64,000 bases of DNA from Bryobacteraceae bacterium (GCA_025056455.1 JANWVY010000003.1:340519-404518), one strand, 5' to 3'; positions 8,824 through 17,721 are shown, counted from the stretch's first letter. Program-made: numbers and translations. Notes: generated by a model from the sequence alone, not told the origin.

Positions 8824-9966
8824 CTAGGATTTTAACCAGCGGTCCATCCACTCGAAAGCGTCCTTTTGCATTTCGGCGTCGAATTTGTGGGGGCCATCAT
8901 AGAAGATGCACTTGTAGTTTGAGCTCGCCCGGGCCTTGCGATAGATGGCGGCGAGGATCTGGTCGGCTCGCTCCATTTCGGCCATGGTGAAGAGGCGGTC
9001 CTGGCGGTTGTTGAGGACAAGCACCGGTTTTGGACAGGCCAGAGCGAGGATTTCAGGGTAGTCGAGCTCGAGCGGCAGCGCGGGCACGTAAATCATCCAA
9101 GTGTGGGTGTAGCATTTGTTCAGCAGGTAATCGCGCCAGGTTGTCATCATGCCCACAACGCAAGCGCATTGGATCCGCTCGTCGGCGCCAGTCAAATAGA
9201 TGGTGCGCAAGCCTCCGCCGGAGAGTCCACAGCAGGCGACTCGCGCAGGGTCGACGTCGGGCCGGGAACAGAGATAGTCCAGAGCGCGCTGGTCATCGTT
9301 GACGAAAATGCCCGGCCACGTCAAGCCCGCGCAGGTCAGGCTTTTGGCGATGAGGTGTTCGTGATCAGCGGCGAAACGGTTGTAGCGGTCGATTTCTTCC
9401 TGCTGTTCGGGATCGTTCTCAGTTAGCCCGCGGCGGATGATTTCCGGAAGGTCGGCGTAACGGATGCGGCGGCTGCCGAAGGTGAACGTGTCATGAACCA
9501 GGACGGCATAACCACGGCGAGCGGCTTCGTTAGCCCAGGCCAAACCGCCGTAGTACTGCGCTTGATGTTTGAGCATCATGGGGTGTGGCTCGGCGCTGAT
9601 GCGGGTGATTTTGCGATAGCCGAAATACTTATTGCCCCCATGGTCGTGAAGGCCGAGAATCGCCGGCAGTTTGCCGCGGGACTGCACGGGTTTCAGGAAG
9701 ACGGCCTCCGTAGGCGGGCCGTAGGGAAGCTGCCAGGAAAGGTGCTCCACCACGAGGCCGTCAAATTCGAATTGGTGTTGGACGGTTGCCTTGGGAGGGC
9801 CGGAATTTGGCGGTTGAAGCAACAAAGAGCGAAAACGCTCGCGCGCGAGTTTCCGCCATGGATCGAGATTTTTGAACTCGGGGCGACGGAAGGAAAGCCG
9901 CGGCGGATCTGGGGCGAGCGAAGCGGCCCACTCGCCGTAGGATCCGAGCATGTTGGGATAGGGCAT
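8824..9966 (-). CDS. Alpha/beta hydrolase (dienelactone-hydrolase/acetyl-esterase type)
   Basis: 380 residues, no signal peptide. The alpha/beta hydrolase fold shows an oxyanion-type HDHGG segment (LGLHDHGGNKYFG), the nucleophile elbow GLSGGG with Ser as nucleophile, the acid Asp in NNRQDRLF and the His in DGPHKFD near the C-terminus, all in the expected order. The family includes acetyl xylan esterases, dienelactone hydrolases and prolyl-oligopeptidase-like enzymes. The substrate cannot be read from sequence. The start ATG 9966 has CAGGAG 6 nt upstream. It ends 60 bp before the GAF-like gene on the same strand. Confidence 0.85.
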   Translation of the reverse strand: MPYPNMLGSYGEWAASLAPDPPRLSFRRPEFKNLDPWRKLARERFRSLLLQPPNSGPPKATVQHQFEFDGLVVEHLSWQLPYGPPTEAVFLKPVQSRGKLPAILGLHDHGGNKYFGYRKITRISAEPHPMMLKHQAQYYGGLAWANEAARRGYAVLVHDTFTFGSRRIRYADLPEIIRRGLTENDPEQQEEIDRYNRFAADHEHLIAKSLTCAGLTWPGIFVNDDQRALDYLCSRPDVDPARVACCGLSGGGLRTIYLTGADERIQCACVVGMMTTWRDYLLNKCYTHTWMIYVPALPLELDYPEILALACPKPVLVLNNRQDRLFTMAEMERADQILAAIYRKARASSNYKCIFYDGPHKFDAEMQKDAFEWMDRWLKS

Positions 9967-10086
9967 GGAAACTCCTGACCGATGATGATATCAGCCTAGC
10001 GGAAACGACTCCAAGCGAAGGCGGGTCGCCTTGCGCGGCTGGCACCGTGCCGCATGGAATCACCCCGGCGGCATCCTACGAGTGGA

Positions 10087-11619
10087 TCAACCAGAAAGCT
10101 TCACCAGCTCAGCCTGACGCCGGATCGCAGCGCGGTCGGATGTAGACAAGCGAGCGAGGTTGCGCAGCTGAAGCTCCATGCGCGGGATGCGGCGCAAGCG
10201 GTCCCGGTTGCGCATGAGGAAGTCCCAATAGAGGGTTGTGAAGGGGCAGGCTTTTGGACCAGTGGCTTGAAGCGGATCAAAGCGGCAGCCAGCGCAGTAG
10301 TTCGACATGCGCTGGATATATTTGCCAGTGGCGGCGTAGGGTTTGGAGGCCATCAGTCCGCCGTCGGCAAACTGCGACATGCCGATGACGTTGGGTAATT
10401 CGACCCACTCCACAGCGTCCACATACACAGCCAGGTACCATTCATGGATTTGTTGTGGAATGACACCCAGTAGCAAGGCGTAAAGACCCGTGACCATCAG
10501 GCGCTGGATGTGATGGGCGAAGCCGTAGTCGAGAGTTTGGCGGATGACTTCGCCAAGACACCGATACTCGGTTTCTCCGGTCCAGTAGAAACGGGGCAGC
10601 GGGAGTTGGGCTTGGAGGGCATTACGCTGGGCATATTCGGGCATGAAGGTCCAATAAATGCCGCGCACATACTCCCGCCAGCCCAGGATCTGGCGGATAA
10701 AGCCTTCTACGGACTCGACCGGGGCGTGGCCATGGTCGAGTGCCTTTTCCGCTACTTGGATCACCTGGCGCGGGGCAAGAAGTTTGAGGTTCAGGGCCGC
10801 TGAAAGTCGGGAGTGAAACAAGTAGGGCTCGCCGGTCCACATGGCATCCTGGTAGCGGCCAAACAGCGGAAGTCGTTTTTCGATGAAGTCGTCGAGAGCC
10901 TGTTCGGCCTGCTGAGCGGTAACCGGGAAGTCGAAGTGATTGAGGCTGCCCGGATGATTGGGGAATTGTTTCTCTACGAGCGCCATGACTTGGCGTGTGA
11001 CTGTGTCGGGCGGGAAAGAGCGAGGGGGGCTGAGAAACGGCGGCCCAGTTGAAGAAAAGGCTTCGCGGTTGGCGGCATCGTAATTCCAGCGGCCCCCGGC
11101 AGGCTGTCCATCGTGCAGAAGAATGCCATGCTGGCGTCGCATCTCACGGTAAAAAAACTCCAGCCGGAGCTGTTTGCGCTCTGCGGCGTAGTGCCGAAAC
11201 CAGGCGAGTGAGCAGAGAAAGTGGCGATCTTCGCGAATTTCAAGCGGGCAGTTGAACGCGGCGGCGGTTTGCTGAAGGGCCTGCTGGACGCGGTAATCGC
11301 CCGCTTGCACCATGACGATCTTTTGCGGGCGGTGCCGTTGAATGGCGGAAGCCAGTTCGGCGGCAAGGCTCTGCGCATTGGAGGGATCGTCCAAGGCGCG
11401 GTAGTCCAGCTTCCAACCCTCTTTGCGGAGAGATTGCGCAAAGTGGCGCATGGCGGAGAGAAATAGAACTGTCCGCGCTTTGTGACTCCAGACATGGGTC
11501 GATTCCTCGGCCACTTCGGCCATCCACACCAAATCCGATTCGCGGCAAGCGTGGTCGAAAGCGGTGGATTCCCGGTTGAGCTGATCGCCGAGCACGACGA
11601 TGAGATTGCGGGGACTCAC
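10087..11619 (-). CDS. 4Fe-4S (FeS-BCP, PhrB-type) photolyase
   Basis: 510 residues of the bacterial cryptochrome/photolyase group with an iron-sulfur cluster. The N-terminal Rossmann-like antenna domain starts with NLIVVLGDQLN. The helical FAD domain contains FHSRLSAALNLKLL, ILGWREYVRG and GLMASKPYAATGKYI. Four cysteines match the cluster ligands: Cys354, Cys442, Cys445 and Cys458, with the C-x2-C-x12-C spacing known from Agrobacterium PhrB. PhrB repairs (6-4) photoproducts in DNA using blue light. The GTG start at 11619 has no clear ribosome site. The gene is divergent from the SDR/DUF2256/cryptochrome operon at 11890, so this is one photoprotection locus. Confidence 0.92.
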   Translation of the reverse strand: MSPRNLIVVLGDQLNRESTAFDHACRESDLVWMAEVAEESTHVWSHKARTVLFLSAMRHFAQSLRKEGWKLDYRALDDPSNAQSLAAELASAIQRHRPQKIVMVQAGDYRVQQALQQTAAAFNCPLEIREDRHFLCSLAWFRHYAAERKQLRLEFFYREMRRQHGILLHDGQPAGGRWNYDAANREAFSSTGPPFLSPPRSFPPDTVTRQVMALVEKQFPNHPGSLNHFDFPVTAQQAEQALDDFIEKRLPLFGRYQDAMWTGEPYLFHSRLSAALNLKLLAPRQVIQVAEKALDHGHAPVESVEGFIRQILGWREYVRGIYWTFMPEYAQRNALQAQLPLPRFYWTGETEYRCLGEVIRQTLDYGFAHHIQRLMVTGLYALLLGVIPQQIHEWYLAVYVDAVEWVELPNVIGMSQFADGGLMASKPYAATGKYIQRMSNYCAGCRFDPLQATGPKACPFTTLYWDFLMRNRDRLRRIPRMELQLRNLARLSTSDRAAIRRQAELVKLSG

Positions 11620-11889
11620 ACGGTGATGGATGCCGGTGCGCGAGCGGGAGGCTTTTTCTTGTTCTTTCGCGGGAGCAGCCCAGCGGCCACAAATGGGGAT
11701 TCAAAGCCCGCTTGACCGCAGGTGGGCGCTGGGTGTTGGCCGGCGGGGCGCCTCTGGAGCAGCTGGAGCTGAGGCTAGTCCCGCTTTCAACAAGGTGGAC
11801 GACCGTCGCGGCTAGGGAGCTGGCCGGCGGAGCAGGTCGAGCAAGAAAGATTTTTTGCGCCAAGCCAACAGGGTGATCATCAGCGAACT
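11620..11889. promoter_or_regulatory. Divergent intergenic region of the photolyase locus
   Basis: 270 bp between the divergent GTG starts of the 4Fe-4S photolyase (minus) and the SDR (plus). It must hold promoters in both directions. I found no convincing -35/-10 pair, palindrome or ribosome site. The absence of a Shine-Dalgarno in front of both genes is notable. Confidence 0.4.
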
Positions 11890-12606
11890 GTGCGAGTGGT
11901 GGTAATTGGGGCGGCCGGCGGCATCGGCTCGGCTTTGACCAGAAGGCTGGCCGCGCGGCAGGCAGAGATTGTGGCATGTGGACGCACTCCGGAAACGCTC
12001 GAAAAACTGGCGGATGAAACGAATGCCATCCCTGTGGTAGTGGATGCTCGTGACCCCGATTCGCTGGAACGGGCCTTGACCAATTTTCAGCCCGTGGACG
12101 CGATTGTGAACTGCGCTGGTTCGATTCTCTTAAAGCCCGCGCACCGTACTAGCCTGAGCGAGTGGAAAGAAACGCTCGAAACGAACCTCACCACGGCCTT
12201 CGCGGCCGTGCGAGCGGGCGTTCAGGTGATGAATCCCGCTGGGGGATCGATCGTTCTGTGTTCGACGGCGGCCGCGCGGGTTGGCCTAGCCAATCACGAA
12301 GCGATCGCAGCGGCCAAGGCGGGCGTGATTGGTTTAACGCTGTCGGCCGCGGCGACCTACAGCGCGCGTAACATCCGCGTGAATTGTGTTGCTCCGGGCC
12401 TGGTGGATACGCCGCTTTCGGCGCGTATCACGGCGAATCCTGCGGCCTTGAATGTGTCACGATCCCTGCACGCGCTAGGCCGCATTGGTCAAGCTGAAGA
12501 AGTTGCGGCGGCCATCGCCTGGCTGCTCGAGCCGTTGAGTTCCTGGATCACAGGCCAGGTGATTGGCGTGGACGGAGGGCTAGCCACGGTCCGTGGTAAG
12601 GCTTAA
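11890..12606 (+). CDS. SDR-family protein lacking the catalytic tyrosine
   Basis: 238 residues with a Rossmann fold beginning directly with the nucleotide-binding motif GAAGGIG, then NCAG, the conserved Ser in CSTAAA, and a C-terminal [11 protein letters not shown] motif. All are typical of short-chain dehydrogenases. In the active-site YxxxK motif the Tyr is replaced by Ile: the sequence is [12 protein letters not shown], with the Lys kept. It may bind NAD(P) but is unlikely to do standard SDR catalysis. The start is GTG 11890 without a clear ribosome site. It is the first gene of a tight operon with DUF2256 and photolyase-family genes, so a role linked to flavin, pigment or light-dependent repair is inferred. 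Confidence 0.85.
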   Translation: MRVVVIGAAGGIGSALTRRLAARQAEIVACGRTPETLEKLADETNAIPVVVDARDPDSLERALTNFQPVDAIVNCAGSILLKPAHRTSLSEWKETLETNLTTAFAAVRAGVQVMNPAGGSIVLCSTAAARVGLANHEAIAAAKAGVIGLTLSAAATYSARNIRVNCVAPGLVDTPLSARITANPAALNVSRSLHALGRIGQAEEVAAAIAWLLEPLSSWITGQVIGVDGGLATVRGKA

Positions 12607-12613
12607 GCAAGCG

Positions 12614-12775
12614 ATGCCGCACAACAAGTCGCAGCTGCCGCAAAAGATCTGTGTGGTTTGCCAGAGGCCGTTCGTTTGGAGGAAGAAGTGGAAGCGGGTC
12701 TGGGAAGAGGTGATCTATTGCAGCGAGCGGTGCCGGCGGAGCCGCAAAAGCCGGCCGATGGCCTCCGGAAATTGA
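12614..12775 (+). CDS. DUF2256 zinc-ribbon-like small protein
   Basis: 53 residues. It matches the DUF2256 pattern: [19 protein letters not shown], then [13 protein letters not shown]. Two CxxC/CxxxC pairs could hold a zinc ion, and the chain is very basic, which fits nucleic-acid or partner binding. The ATG is 7 nt after the SDR stop, and its stop TGA overlaps the TTG start of the next gene (TTGA). DUF2256 is often found beside or fused to cryptochrome/photolyase proteins. Its biochemical role is, to my knowledge, undetermined. Confidence 0.88.
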   Translation: MPHNKSQLPQKICVVCQRPFVWRKKWKRVWEEVIYCSERCRRSRKSRPMASGN

Positions 12776-13566
12776 AGCGTGAGTTTTCGAGTCGGGAAGA
12801 GCTAGCGCGGTACTTGCAGGAGCAGTTTCCCCGCCCCGCCCAGCGCGATGCTCATCTGAGCCCGATTCGCGGCGGCCGCAGCCAAGCCGAAGCGGCTCTT
12901 GCCCCCATTCAGCCGGCCCGATACGCTTTTACGCGGAATTATCTGGATGGTTGCGTCACCGGTCTCTCGCCCTATATCCGCCATGGCGTGATTGCTTTGA
13001 CGAGAGTCCGCGAAGTTGCCTTGTCACGCGTGGCGCATCCCTTTCACGCTTCCAAATTCGTCGTAGAGCTTGCCTGGCGCGATTACTGGCGCCGGCTATA
13101 CGGGCTTTGGGGCCAGGGCGTGTGGCAGGACCGCGAGCCGTATAAAACGGGCTGGGCTGCCTCCGACTATGCGGAATCGCTTCCTGTAGAAGTGGAGCAG
13201 GGACGCACCGGACTGGCCTGCATGGACGCGTTTGCGCGACAACTGGCCGAGACCGGTTATCTTCACAACCATGCGCGAATGTGGGTAGCAGCTTGGGTGG
13301 TGCACTGGCTACGCGTCAAGTGGCAAGCTGGAGCGCGCTGGTTTCTCAAGCACCTGCTGGATGGCGATCCCGCTTCGAACAACCTTTCCTGGCAATGGGT
13401 GGCCTCGACCTTCTCGCACAAGCCGTATTTTTTCAACCGGGAAAACCTCGAGAAATACACGCGAGGCGCCTACTGCCAGAAGTGCCCGCAGCGAGGTGAT
13501 TGCCCGTTTGAAGGCAGCTATGAAGAGCTGCATCGCAAGCTTTTCCGGAGCCAGGTCGAGGGATGA
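12772..13566 (+). CDS. Stand-alone FAD-binding half of a cryptochrome/photolyase with candidate Fe-S cysteines
   Basis: 264 residues from TTG 12772, which overlaps the DUF2256 stop. It contains only the helical FAD-binding domain: [36 protein letters not shown] and [14 protein letters not shown]. The N-terminal antenna domain is absent and is encoded separately by the next gene. Cys150 sits at the same position as ligand Cys354 of the neighbouring 4Fe-4S photolyase (C-x5-R-Q-x4-G-x2-H-x3-R in both). The C-terminal [13 protein letters not shown] gives Cys235, Cys238 and Cys244, aligned with the photolyase C-x2-C-x12-C but with a shorter loop. A 4Fe-4S cluster is therefore plausible. The stop overlaps the next ATG (ATGA). 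Confidence 0.88.
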   Translation: MKREFSSREELARYLQEQFPRPAQRDAHLSPIRGGRSQAEAALAPIQPARYAFTRNYLDGCVTGLSPYIRHGVIALTRVREVALSRVAHPFHASKFVVELAWRDYWRRLYGLWGQGVWQDREPYKTGWAASDYAESLPVEVEQGRTGLACMDAFARQLAETGYLHNHARMWVAAWVVHWLRVKWQAGARWFLKHLLDGDPASNNLSWQWVASTFSHKPYFFNRENLEKYTRGAYCQKCPQRGDCPFEGSYEELHRKLFRSQVEG

Positions 13567-13979
13567 AACCGCTCGTTTGGGTGCATGAAGACTGCTTGCG
13601 CCAAGAGGCGCCCTACTGGAATCAACACCGGGAGGCGCCGGCGGTTTTTGTTTTCGACGACGAACAGCTGGAGCAAGAAGAATGGACGCTGAAACGCATT
13701 GCTTTTCTTTACGAATGTCTGCTGGAGCTTCCAGTAGAAATTCTACGGGGCGACACCGTGGAGCAGTTGCGACTGGCGCAGCAGGCTTATGGCTGTGATT
13801 GCATTGTGACGGCGGACACGCCCGAGCCGCGCATCCGGCGAGTGATTGAGGCGTTGCGCCAGCACACGAGGGTGGAAGTAGCGCCCGAGGAGCCCTTTGT
13901 CGAGTTGGACGACAGGGTCGATTTGCGGCGCTTTGCACGTTACTGGAAGCAAGCGCAGCTCAAGCTGTTCCCGCAATGA
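13563..13979 (+). CDS. Separate antenna-domain-like half of the cryptochrome
   Basis: 138 residues resembling the N-terminal alpha/beta (Rossmann-like) domain of photolyases: LVWVHEDCLRQEAPYW, APAVFVFDDEQL, YGCDCIVTADTPEPRIRRVIEAL. It ends exactly where a fused protein would continue into the FAD domain. It is encoded after, not before, the FAD-binding half, so the pair is split and order-permuted. ATGA overlaps at both ends (start with the FAD half, stop with the full photolyase) imply coupled translation and balanced amounts. I infer a heterodimer with the 264-residue protein. Chromophore binding cannot be judged. Confidence 0.8.
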   Translation: MKPLVWVHEDCLRQEAPYWNQHREAPAVFVFDDEQLEQEEWTLKRIAFLYECLLELPVEILRGDTVEQLRLAQQAYGCDCIVTADTPEPRIRRVIEALRQHTRVEVAPEEPFVELDDRVDLRRFARYWKQAQLKLFPQ

Positions 13980-15448
13980 AAGTTCAGCTGTTGTGGTTTA
14001 AGCGCGACTTGCGCATTCGCGATCACCGGCCACTGGTGGAGGCAGCCAAGCGCGGATGCGTGCTTCCGCTGTACGTGGTGGAGCCCTCGGTCATCCAAGC
14101 TCCGGATTATGACCCTTGCCACTGGACGTTCATCCGGCGCTCGCTCGAAGAGCTGCGGGAAGAGCTGGCGCGGCGGGGGGCACCGCTCGTGGTGCGGGTG
14201 GGCGAAGCGGTGGAGGTGTTGGAAGGGCTTTTGCGCCAGTATCCGGTGGAGAGTATCTGGGCGCATGAAGAAACGGGAAACGCCATTACGTACGCGCGGG
14301 ACCGGGCGGTTCGCCGCTGGGCGCGAGAACGGGGTGTAGTCTTGGACGAATCGCCGTCTAACGGCGTGGTGCGGCGGTTGCGCTCGCGCGATGGGTGGTC
14401 GCGGATCTGGGAACAGCGGATGGCAGCCCCGGTGCTGGCGCCTCCGGACGTTTTAAGACCGGTCGCCATCGATCCTGGTCCCTTGCCAACGCATGCGGAG
14501 CTGGGGCTTGGCGTGGACCGCAGGCAGGGCGCGCAGCCTGGAGGCGAGCGAGCGGCTCATGCGCTCCTGGAGTCCTTTCTCGCCGGGAGAGGGTACCGCT
14601 ACCACCGGGAGATGTCTTCCCCAGTTACGGCCTTTGAGGCTTGCTCGCGGCTCAGCGCGCATCTGGCCTACGGAACAATCTCGACCAAACAAGTGGTGCA
14701 GGCGCTGCGCAAACAAATCGCCCAAACCACGGACGCCGAAGTACGGCGGGCGCTCCGCGCTTTCGACGCGCGCCTGCACTGGCGGTGTCATTTCATGCAA
14801 AAGCTCGAAGACGAGCCAGGGATCGAACATCACAACTTCGTGCGAGCCTTGGACGGGATGCGCGAAGGAGATTTTCGCCGCGACTGGTTTGATGCCTGGC
14901 GCGAAGGCCGCACGGGCTATCCGATGGTGGACGCCTGCATGCGGTGCTTAGAGGAAACCGGGTGGTTGAACTTCCGCATGCGGGCCATGCTCATGTCGTT
15001 TGCCGCTTATCATCTGTGGCTGCACTGGCGCGAGCCCGGGTTGCATCTGGCCCGGTTGTTTGTTGACTACGAGCCAGGAATTCATTGGAGCCAGTGCCAG
15101 ATGCAATCTGGCACAACGGGTATTAACACTTTGCGCATCTACAATCCCAGCAAGCAGCTGACAGACCATGACCCGCAGGGCGTTTTTGTGCGGCGATGGG
15201 TTGCGGAATTGCGGGATCTGCCAGTGGAGTTTTTAGCTGAGCCGTGGAGGATGCCTTCGCGCCGGAACGGCTATCCGGACCCTGTGGTGGATCACGAGAC
15301 GGCGATTCGTAGGGCGCGAGCGCGACTGTCGGAATTCCGGCGGAGAGCCGAGGTTCGCCGCGAATGCCAGGAAGTCGCTGTCAAGCATGGCAGCCGCAAG
15401 GGGTCAAGTCGCAGGCCGGCGAGGGGACGCGGTATGATCCCGCCATGA
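13976..15448 (+). CDS. Full-length photolyase-family protein with atypical FAD pocket segment
   Basis: 490 residues with both domains. The antenna domain opens with LLWFKRDLRIRDHRPL, typical of the class I-like superfamily. The FAD domain has RLSAHLAYGTIS, ALRAFDARLHWR and GYPMVDACMRCLEETGWLNFRMRAML. Where canonical CPD photolyases read WQW-x-AS-x-G-x-D followed by FRIFNP, this protein reads HWSQCQMQSGTTGINTLRIYNP. It is probably a DNA photolyase or cryptochrome of a distinct subgroup; the lesion specificity is unknown. The start ATG overlaps the previous stop. The C-terminus runs into the lipoprotein start (ATGA at 15445-15448). Confidence 0.88.
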   Translation: MKVQLLWFKRDLRIRDHRPLVEAAKRGCVLPLYVVEPSVIQAPDYDPCHWTFIRRSLEELREELARRGAPLVVRVGEAVEVLEGLLRQYPVESIWAHEETGNAITYARDRAVRRWARERGVVLDESPSNGVVRRLRSRDGWSRIWEQRMAAPVLAPPDVLRPVAIDPGPLPTHAELGLGVDRRQGAQPGGERAAHALLESFLAGRGYRYHREMSSPVTAFEACSRLSAHLAYGTISTKQVVQALRKQIAQTTDAEVRRALRAFDARLHWRCHFMQKLEDEPGIEHHNFVRALDGMREGDFRRDWFDAWREGRTGYPMVDACMRCLEETGWLNFRMRAMLMSFAAYHLWLHWREPGLHLARLFVDYEPGIHWSQCQMQSGTTGINTLRIYNPSKQLTDHDPQGVFVRRWVAELRDLPVEFLAEPWRMPSRRNGYPDPVVDHETAIRRARARLSEFRRRAEVRRECQEVAVKHGSRKGSSRRPARGRGMIPP

Positions 15449-17721
15449 AGCGGGTGATCTTGATTTTGCTGGGCCCGGTCGGGCTGATCGCGGGATGCTT
15501 GGCGCCGGGCTTTGAGCAGGCGCGTTCGGAATGCAGAGCAACCTCGAGCGGAGTCCGTGTGGCTGGCACCCTGGGCACGCAGCGGGTGGCGACGGCGCTC
15601 GCCGTGGATCCAGCTCTCGACGATCCAGCCCTCTCAAGTGCGGTCCAGGCACAGGGGACCCTTCAAGTTGAATGGGAGTTGGAAGGACCGCACGTTGTGG
15701 AGATCTTTCTCTTTGAGCCGGCGCCAGGCAACGGCTCCTTCACGCTCGAGGCGGCCGGACGGCTCGTGGACCGGCGTTACCAGCGGTTTGCGGGTCCAGA
15801 CCGGCTCAGTCCGCGAGGCGGGCGCCAGCTCGTGTTGGTGGGACGGATTGAACGGGGACCGATCATTCTCCGGACGGACTGCCAAAACTTTTGGTTTTCC
15901 GCCATCCGGTGGACACCAGCCGCGGAGTTTGAGATGCGGCGCGTTCCTGCTCTGCGGGAACGACTCGCGCACTTACACCGAGTTCCTTACTTCGGGAGAG
16001 GCGAAGCGGGCGCGGCTTTGCGAGCTCAGCATATCGATCAGGTGGCTGCGCTGCTCGCGCTCAGCACAAACCGGCAAGCGCACGAAGAAGGTGTTTTGGG
16101 GCAGGCCCGCGCGGCCTACTGGAGAGCGGCGGAAAACCACCGGCCTCCCGATCTGGCCCGGACCCAGGAACTGTTCGAGCAGTTGCTTGCGGAGTTGCCC
16201 GATCATCGTGTCACGCACCAGATGGTGAGCGCTTCCTGCATGGGAACCAACAGCAGCCGCGCCATGCCGAGCGGCGATTTCTGTCGTCGCGTCCAGCCTG
16301 TTTCCTGGAGCCTGCCGGAGGGACCGGAACTAGCGACAGCGCCTCGATGGGCACGCACCCAGCTCCGGCTGAAGCGGCGGATGGAGGCGATCACGCGGTG
16401 GTGGGTGGAGCACCGCCAGCAGGCCAATGGTGAGCTAGGAGGCGGCTGGGGCGATGACGTGGAGATGTTGCGGCAGTGGGGGCCACTGGCGGCAGGATTC
16501 GGCTCGGAAATCGCTTGGCGGGGCGCTTTGCGACTGATTGATGGGGTCTGGAATAGCGGCGAATTGCAACACGGCTACCACCGGCAGGTGCGCGACGTCG
16601 AGCACTCGGCCGAACCCTCGACGGATACCGTTCCTCTGCGCACGGTTCTAGCGCCGGAGGACCTCACGGGCAGGCAAAGGTTGCGGGAAACGGCCCAGTG
16701 TTTGGAAAACTGGCTGGCCCGCCAGCCGGACGGCCACTGGCGGTTTCGCAGCTCCTGGTTTAACTGCCGCGAAGTGGATACGACCAAGGGGCGGGCCGTG
16801 GATGTTCACTTGAACACGCGGGCTGCGGGGCCGGCTCTGTGGCTTGCCTATTTCGAACGCGATCCCCGACAGATTGAGCTGCTGGCGCGCTGGGCCGAGT
16901 CCTGGCGTGTGGCCATGCGCTCGACCGCGCACCAAAAACCGTTTGGCTTGATTCCCCCGGTTTTGCGCTCCACCGATGGGGGTTACTTGATTGGCTCGGC
17001 CAAGTGGGACCAGCCACAGGCCGAGTGGGACTACTTCCAGTGGTCGGGGGAGAGCCAGCAGGCCATCACGAGTCTCTTTTTGGCCCTGTACGAACTGACC
17101 GGCAGCGGGAGGTGGAGACAGGCGGTCGAGGAGAGTTTCTCGGTCTTGAAGAATTGCAAACAGCAGGCGCGCTATTGCGAGGAAGTACAGAGGCATCCAC
17201 AGGCACTGCGGGCGTTTGAACAGTTTTCTAAGAAGGGGCAACCAGCTGGGCGCGTTTCGGTTCTCGAGAGGTTGGCGGATCTTGCGGAGCAGGCCGAGCG
17301 CCGGCTGGGGGTGAATTTTGACATGTACACAAGCGAAGTGCTTTGGACCGATCGGGTGTACTACCGGCTGCCCTGGGAGTATGGCGAGCGGTTGTTTGGA
17401 GGGGAGCCGCCGCGAGGGGACCGCTATCCGATGTTCGCGATCAGCTGGATGCCGGTGGAAGGCGAGTTTGCTCGGGCGGTTTTGCATGCGAGCCGGCAGT
17501 CGTTGGAGCTTGCAGCCTACAACTTTGAAAGCTCGCCAATCACGGCGGAGGCGCGGCTGTGGCGGCTGGACCCAGGCGATTACCGCTGTCAGGTGATCGA
17601 TCAAGAGGGTAAGCTGCGCTACACGGCGGTGTTCGGAATGCGGAAGAAGCCGCAGAGGCTGCGCATTACACTTCCCGCGCAGACCGAGGTAACGGTGCGG
17701 GTAGAGCTCGTCAAGTGGTAG
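15445..17721 (+). CDS. Large lipoprotein of unknown function
   Basis: 758 residues from ATG 15445, which overlaps the photolyase stop. The N-terminus is a short lipoprotein signal with lipobox LIAGC, so it is probably anchored to a membrane facing the periplasm. The first ~150 residues look beta-rich. The remainder is helical with repeated aromatic/Asp patches (GGGWGDDVEMLRQWGPL, KWDQPQAEWDYFQWSGESQQA) that recall alpha/alpha-toroid glycan-active proteins. I cannot name a family. Although ATGA-coupled to a photolyase gene, it also has its own -10-like TATGAT at 15433-15438, so it may be independently transcribed. Confidence 0.8.
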   Translation: MKRVILILLGPVGLIAGCLAPGFEQARSECRATSSGVRVAGTLGTQRVATALAVDPALDDPALSSAVQAQGTLQVEWELEGPHVVEIFLFEPAPGNGSFTLEAAGRLVDRRYQRFAGPDRLSPRGGRQLVLVGRIERGPIILRTDCQNFWFSAIRWTPAAEFEMRRVPALRERLAHLHRVPYFGRGEAGAALRAQHIDQVAALLALSTNRQAHEEGVLGQARAAYWRAAENHRPPDLARTQELFEQLLAELPDHRVTHQMVSASCMGTNSSRAMPSGDFCRRVQPVSWSLPEGPELATAPRWARTQLRLKRRMEAITRWWVEHRQQANGELGGGWGDDVEMLRQWGPLAAGFGSEIAWRGALRLIDGVWNSGELQHGYHRQVRDVEHSAEPSTDTVPLRTVLAPEDLTGRQRLRETAQCLENWLARQPDGHWRFRSSWFNCREVDTTKGRAVDVHLNTRAAGPALWLAYFERDPRQIELLARWAESWRVAMRSTAHQKPFGLIPPVLRSTDGGYLIGSAKWDQPQAEWDYFQWSGESQQAITSLFLALYELTGSGRWRQAVEESFSVLKNCKQQARYCEEVQRHPQALRAFEQFSKKGQPAGRVSVLERLADLAEQAERRLGVNFDMYTSEVLWTDRVYYRLPWEYGERLFGGEPPRGDRYPMFAISWMPVEGEFARAVLHASRQSLELAAYNFESSPITAEARLWRLDPGDYRCQVIDQEGKLRYTAVFGMRKKPQRLRITLPAQTEVTVRVELVKW

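Noticed and set aside
11240-11977. 245-codon minus-strand frame spanning the divergent photolyase promoter region
   Set aside because: Out of frame with the 4Fe-4S photolyase and low-complexity Pro/Ser/Arg composition.
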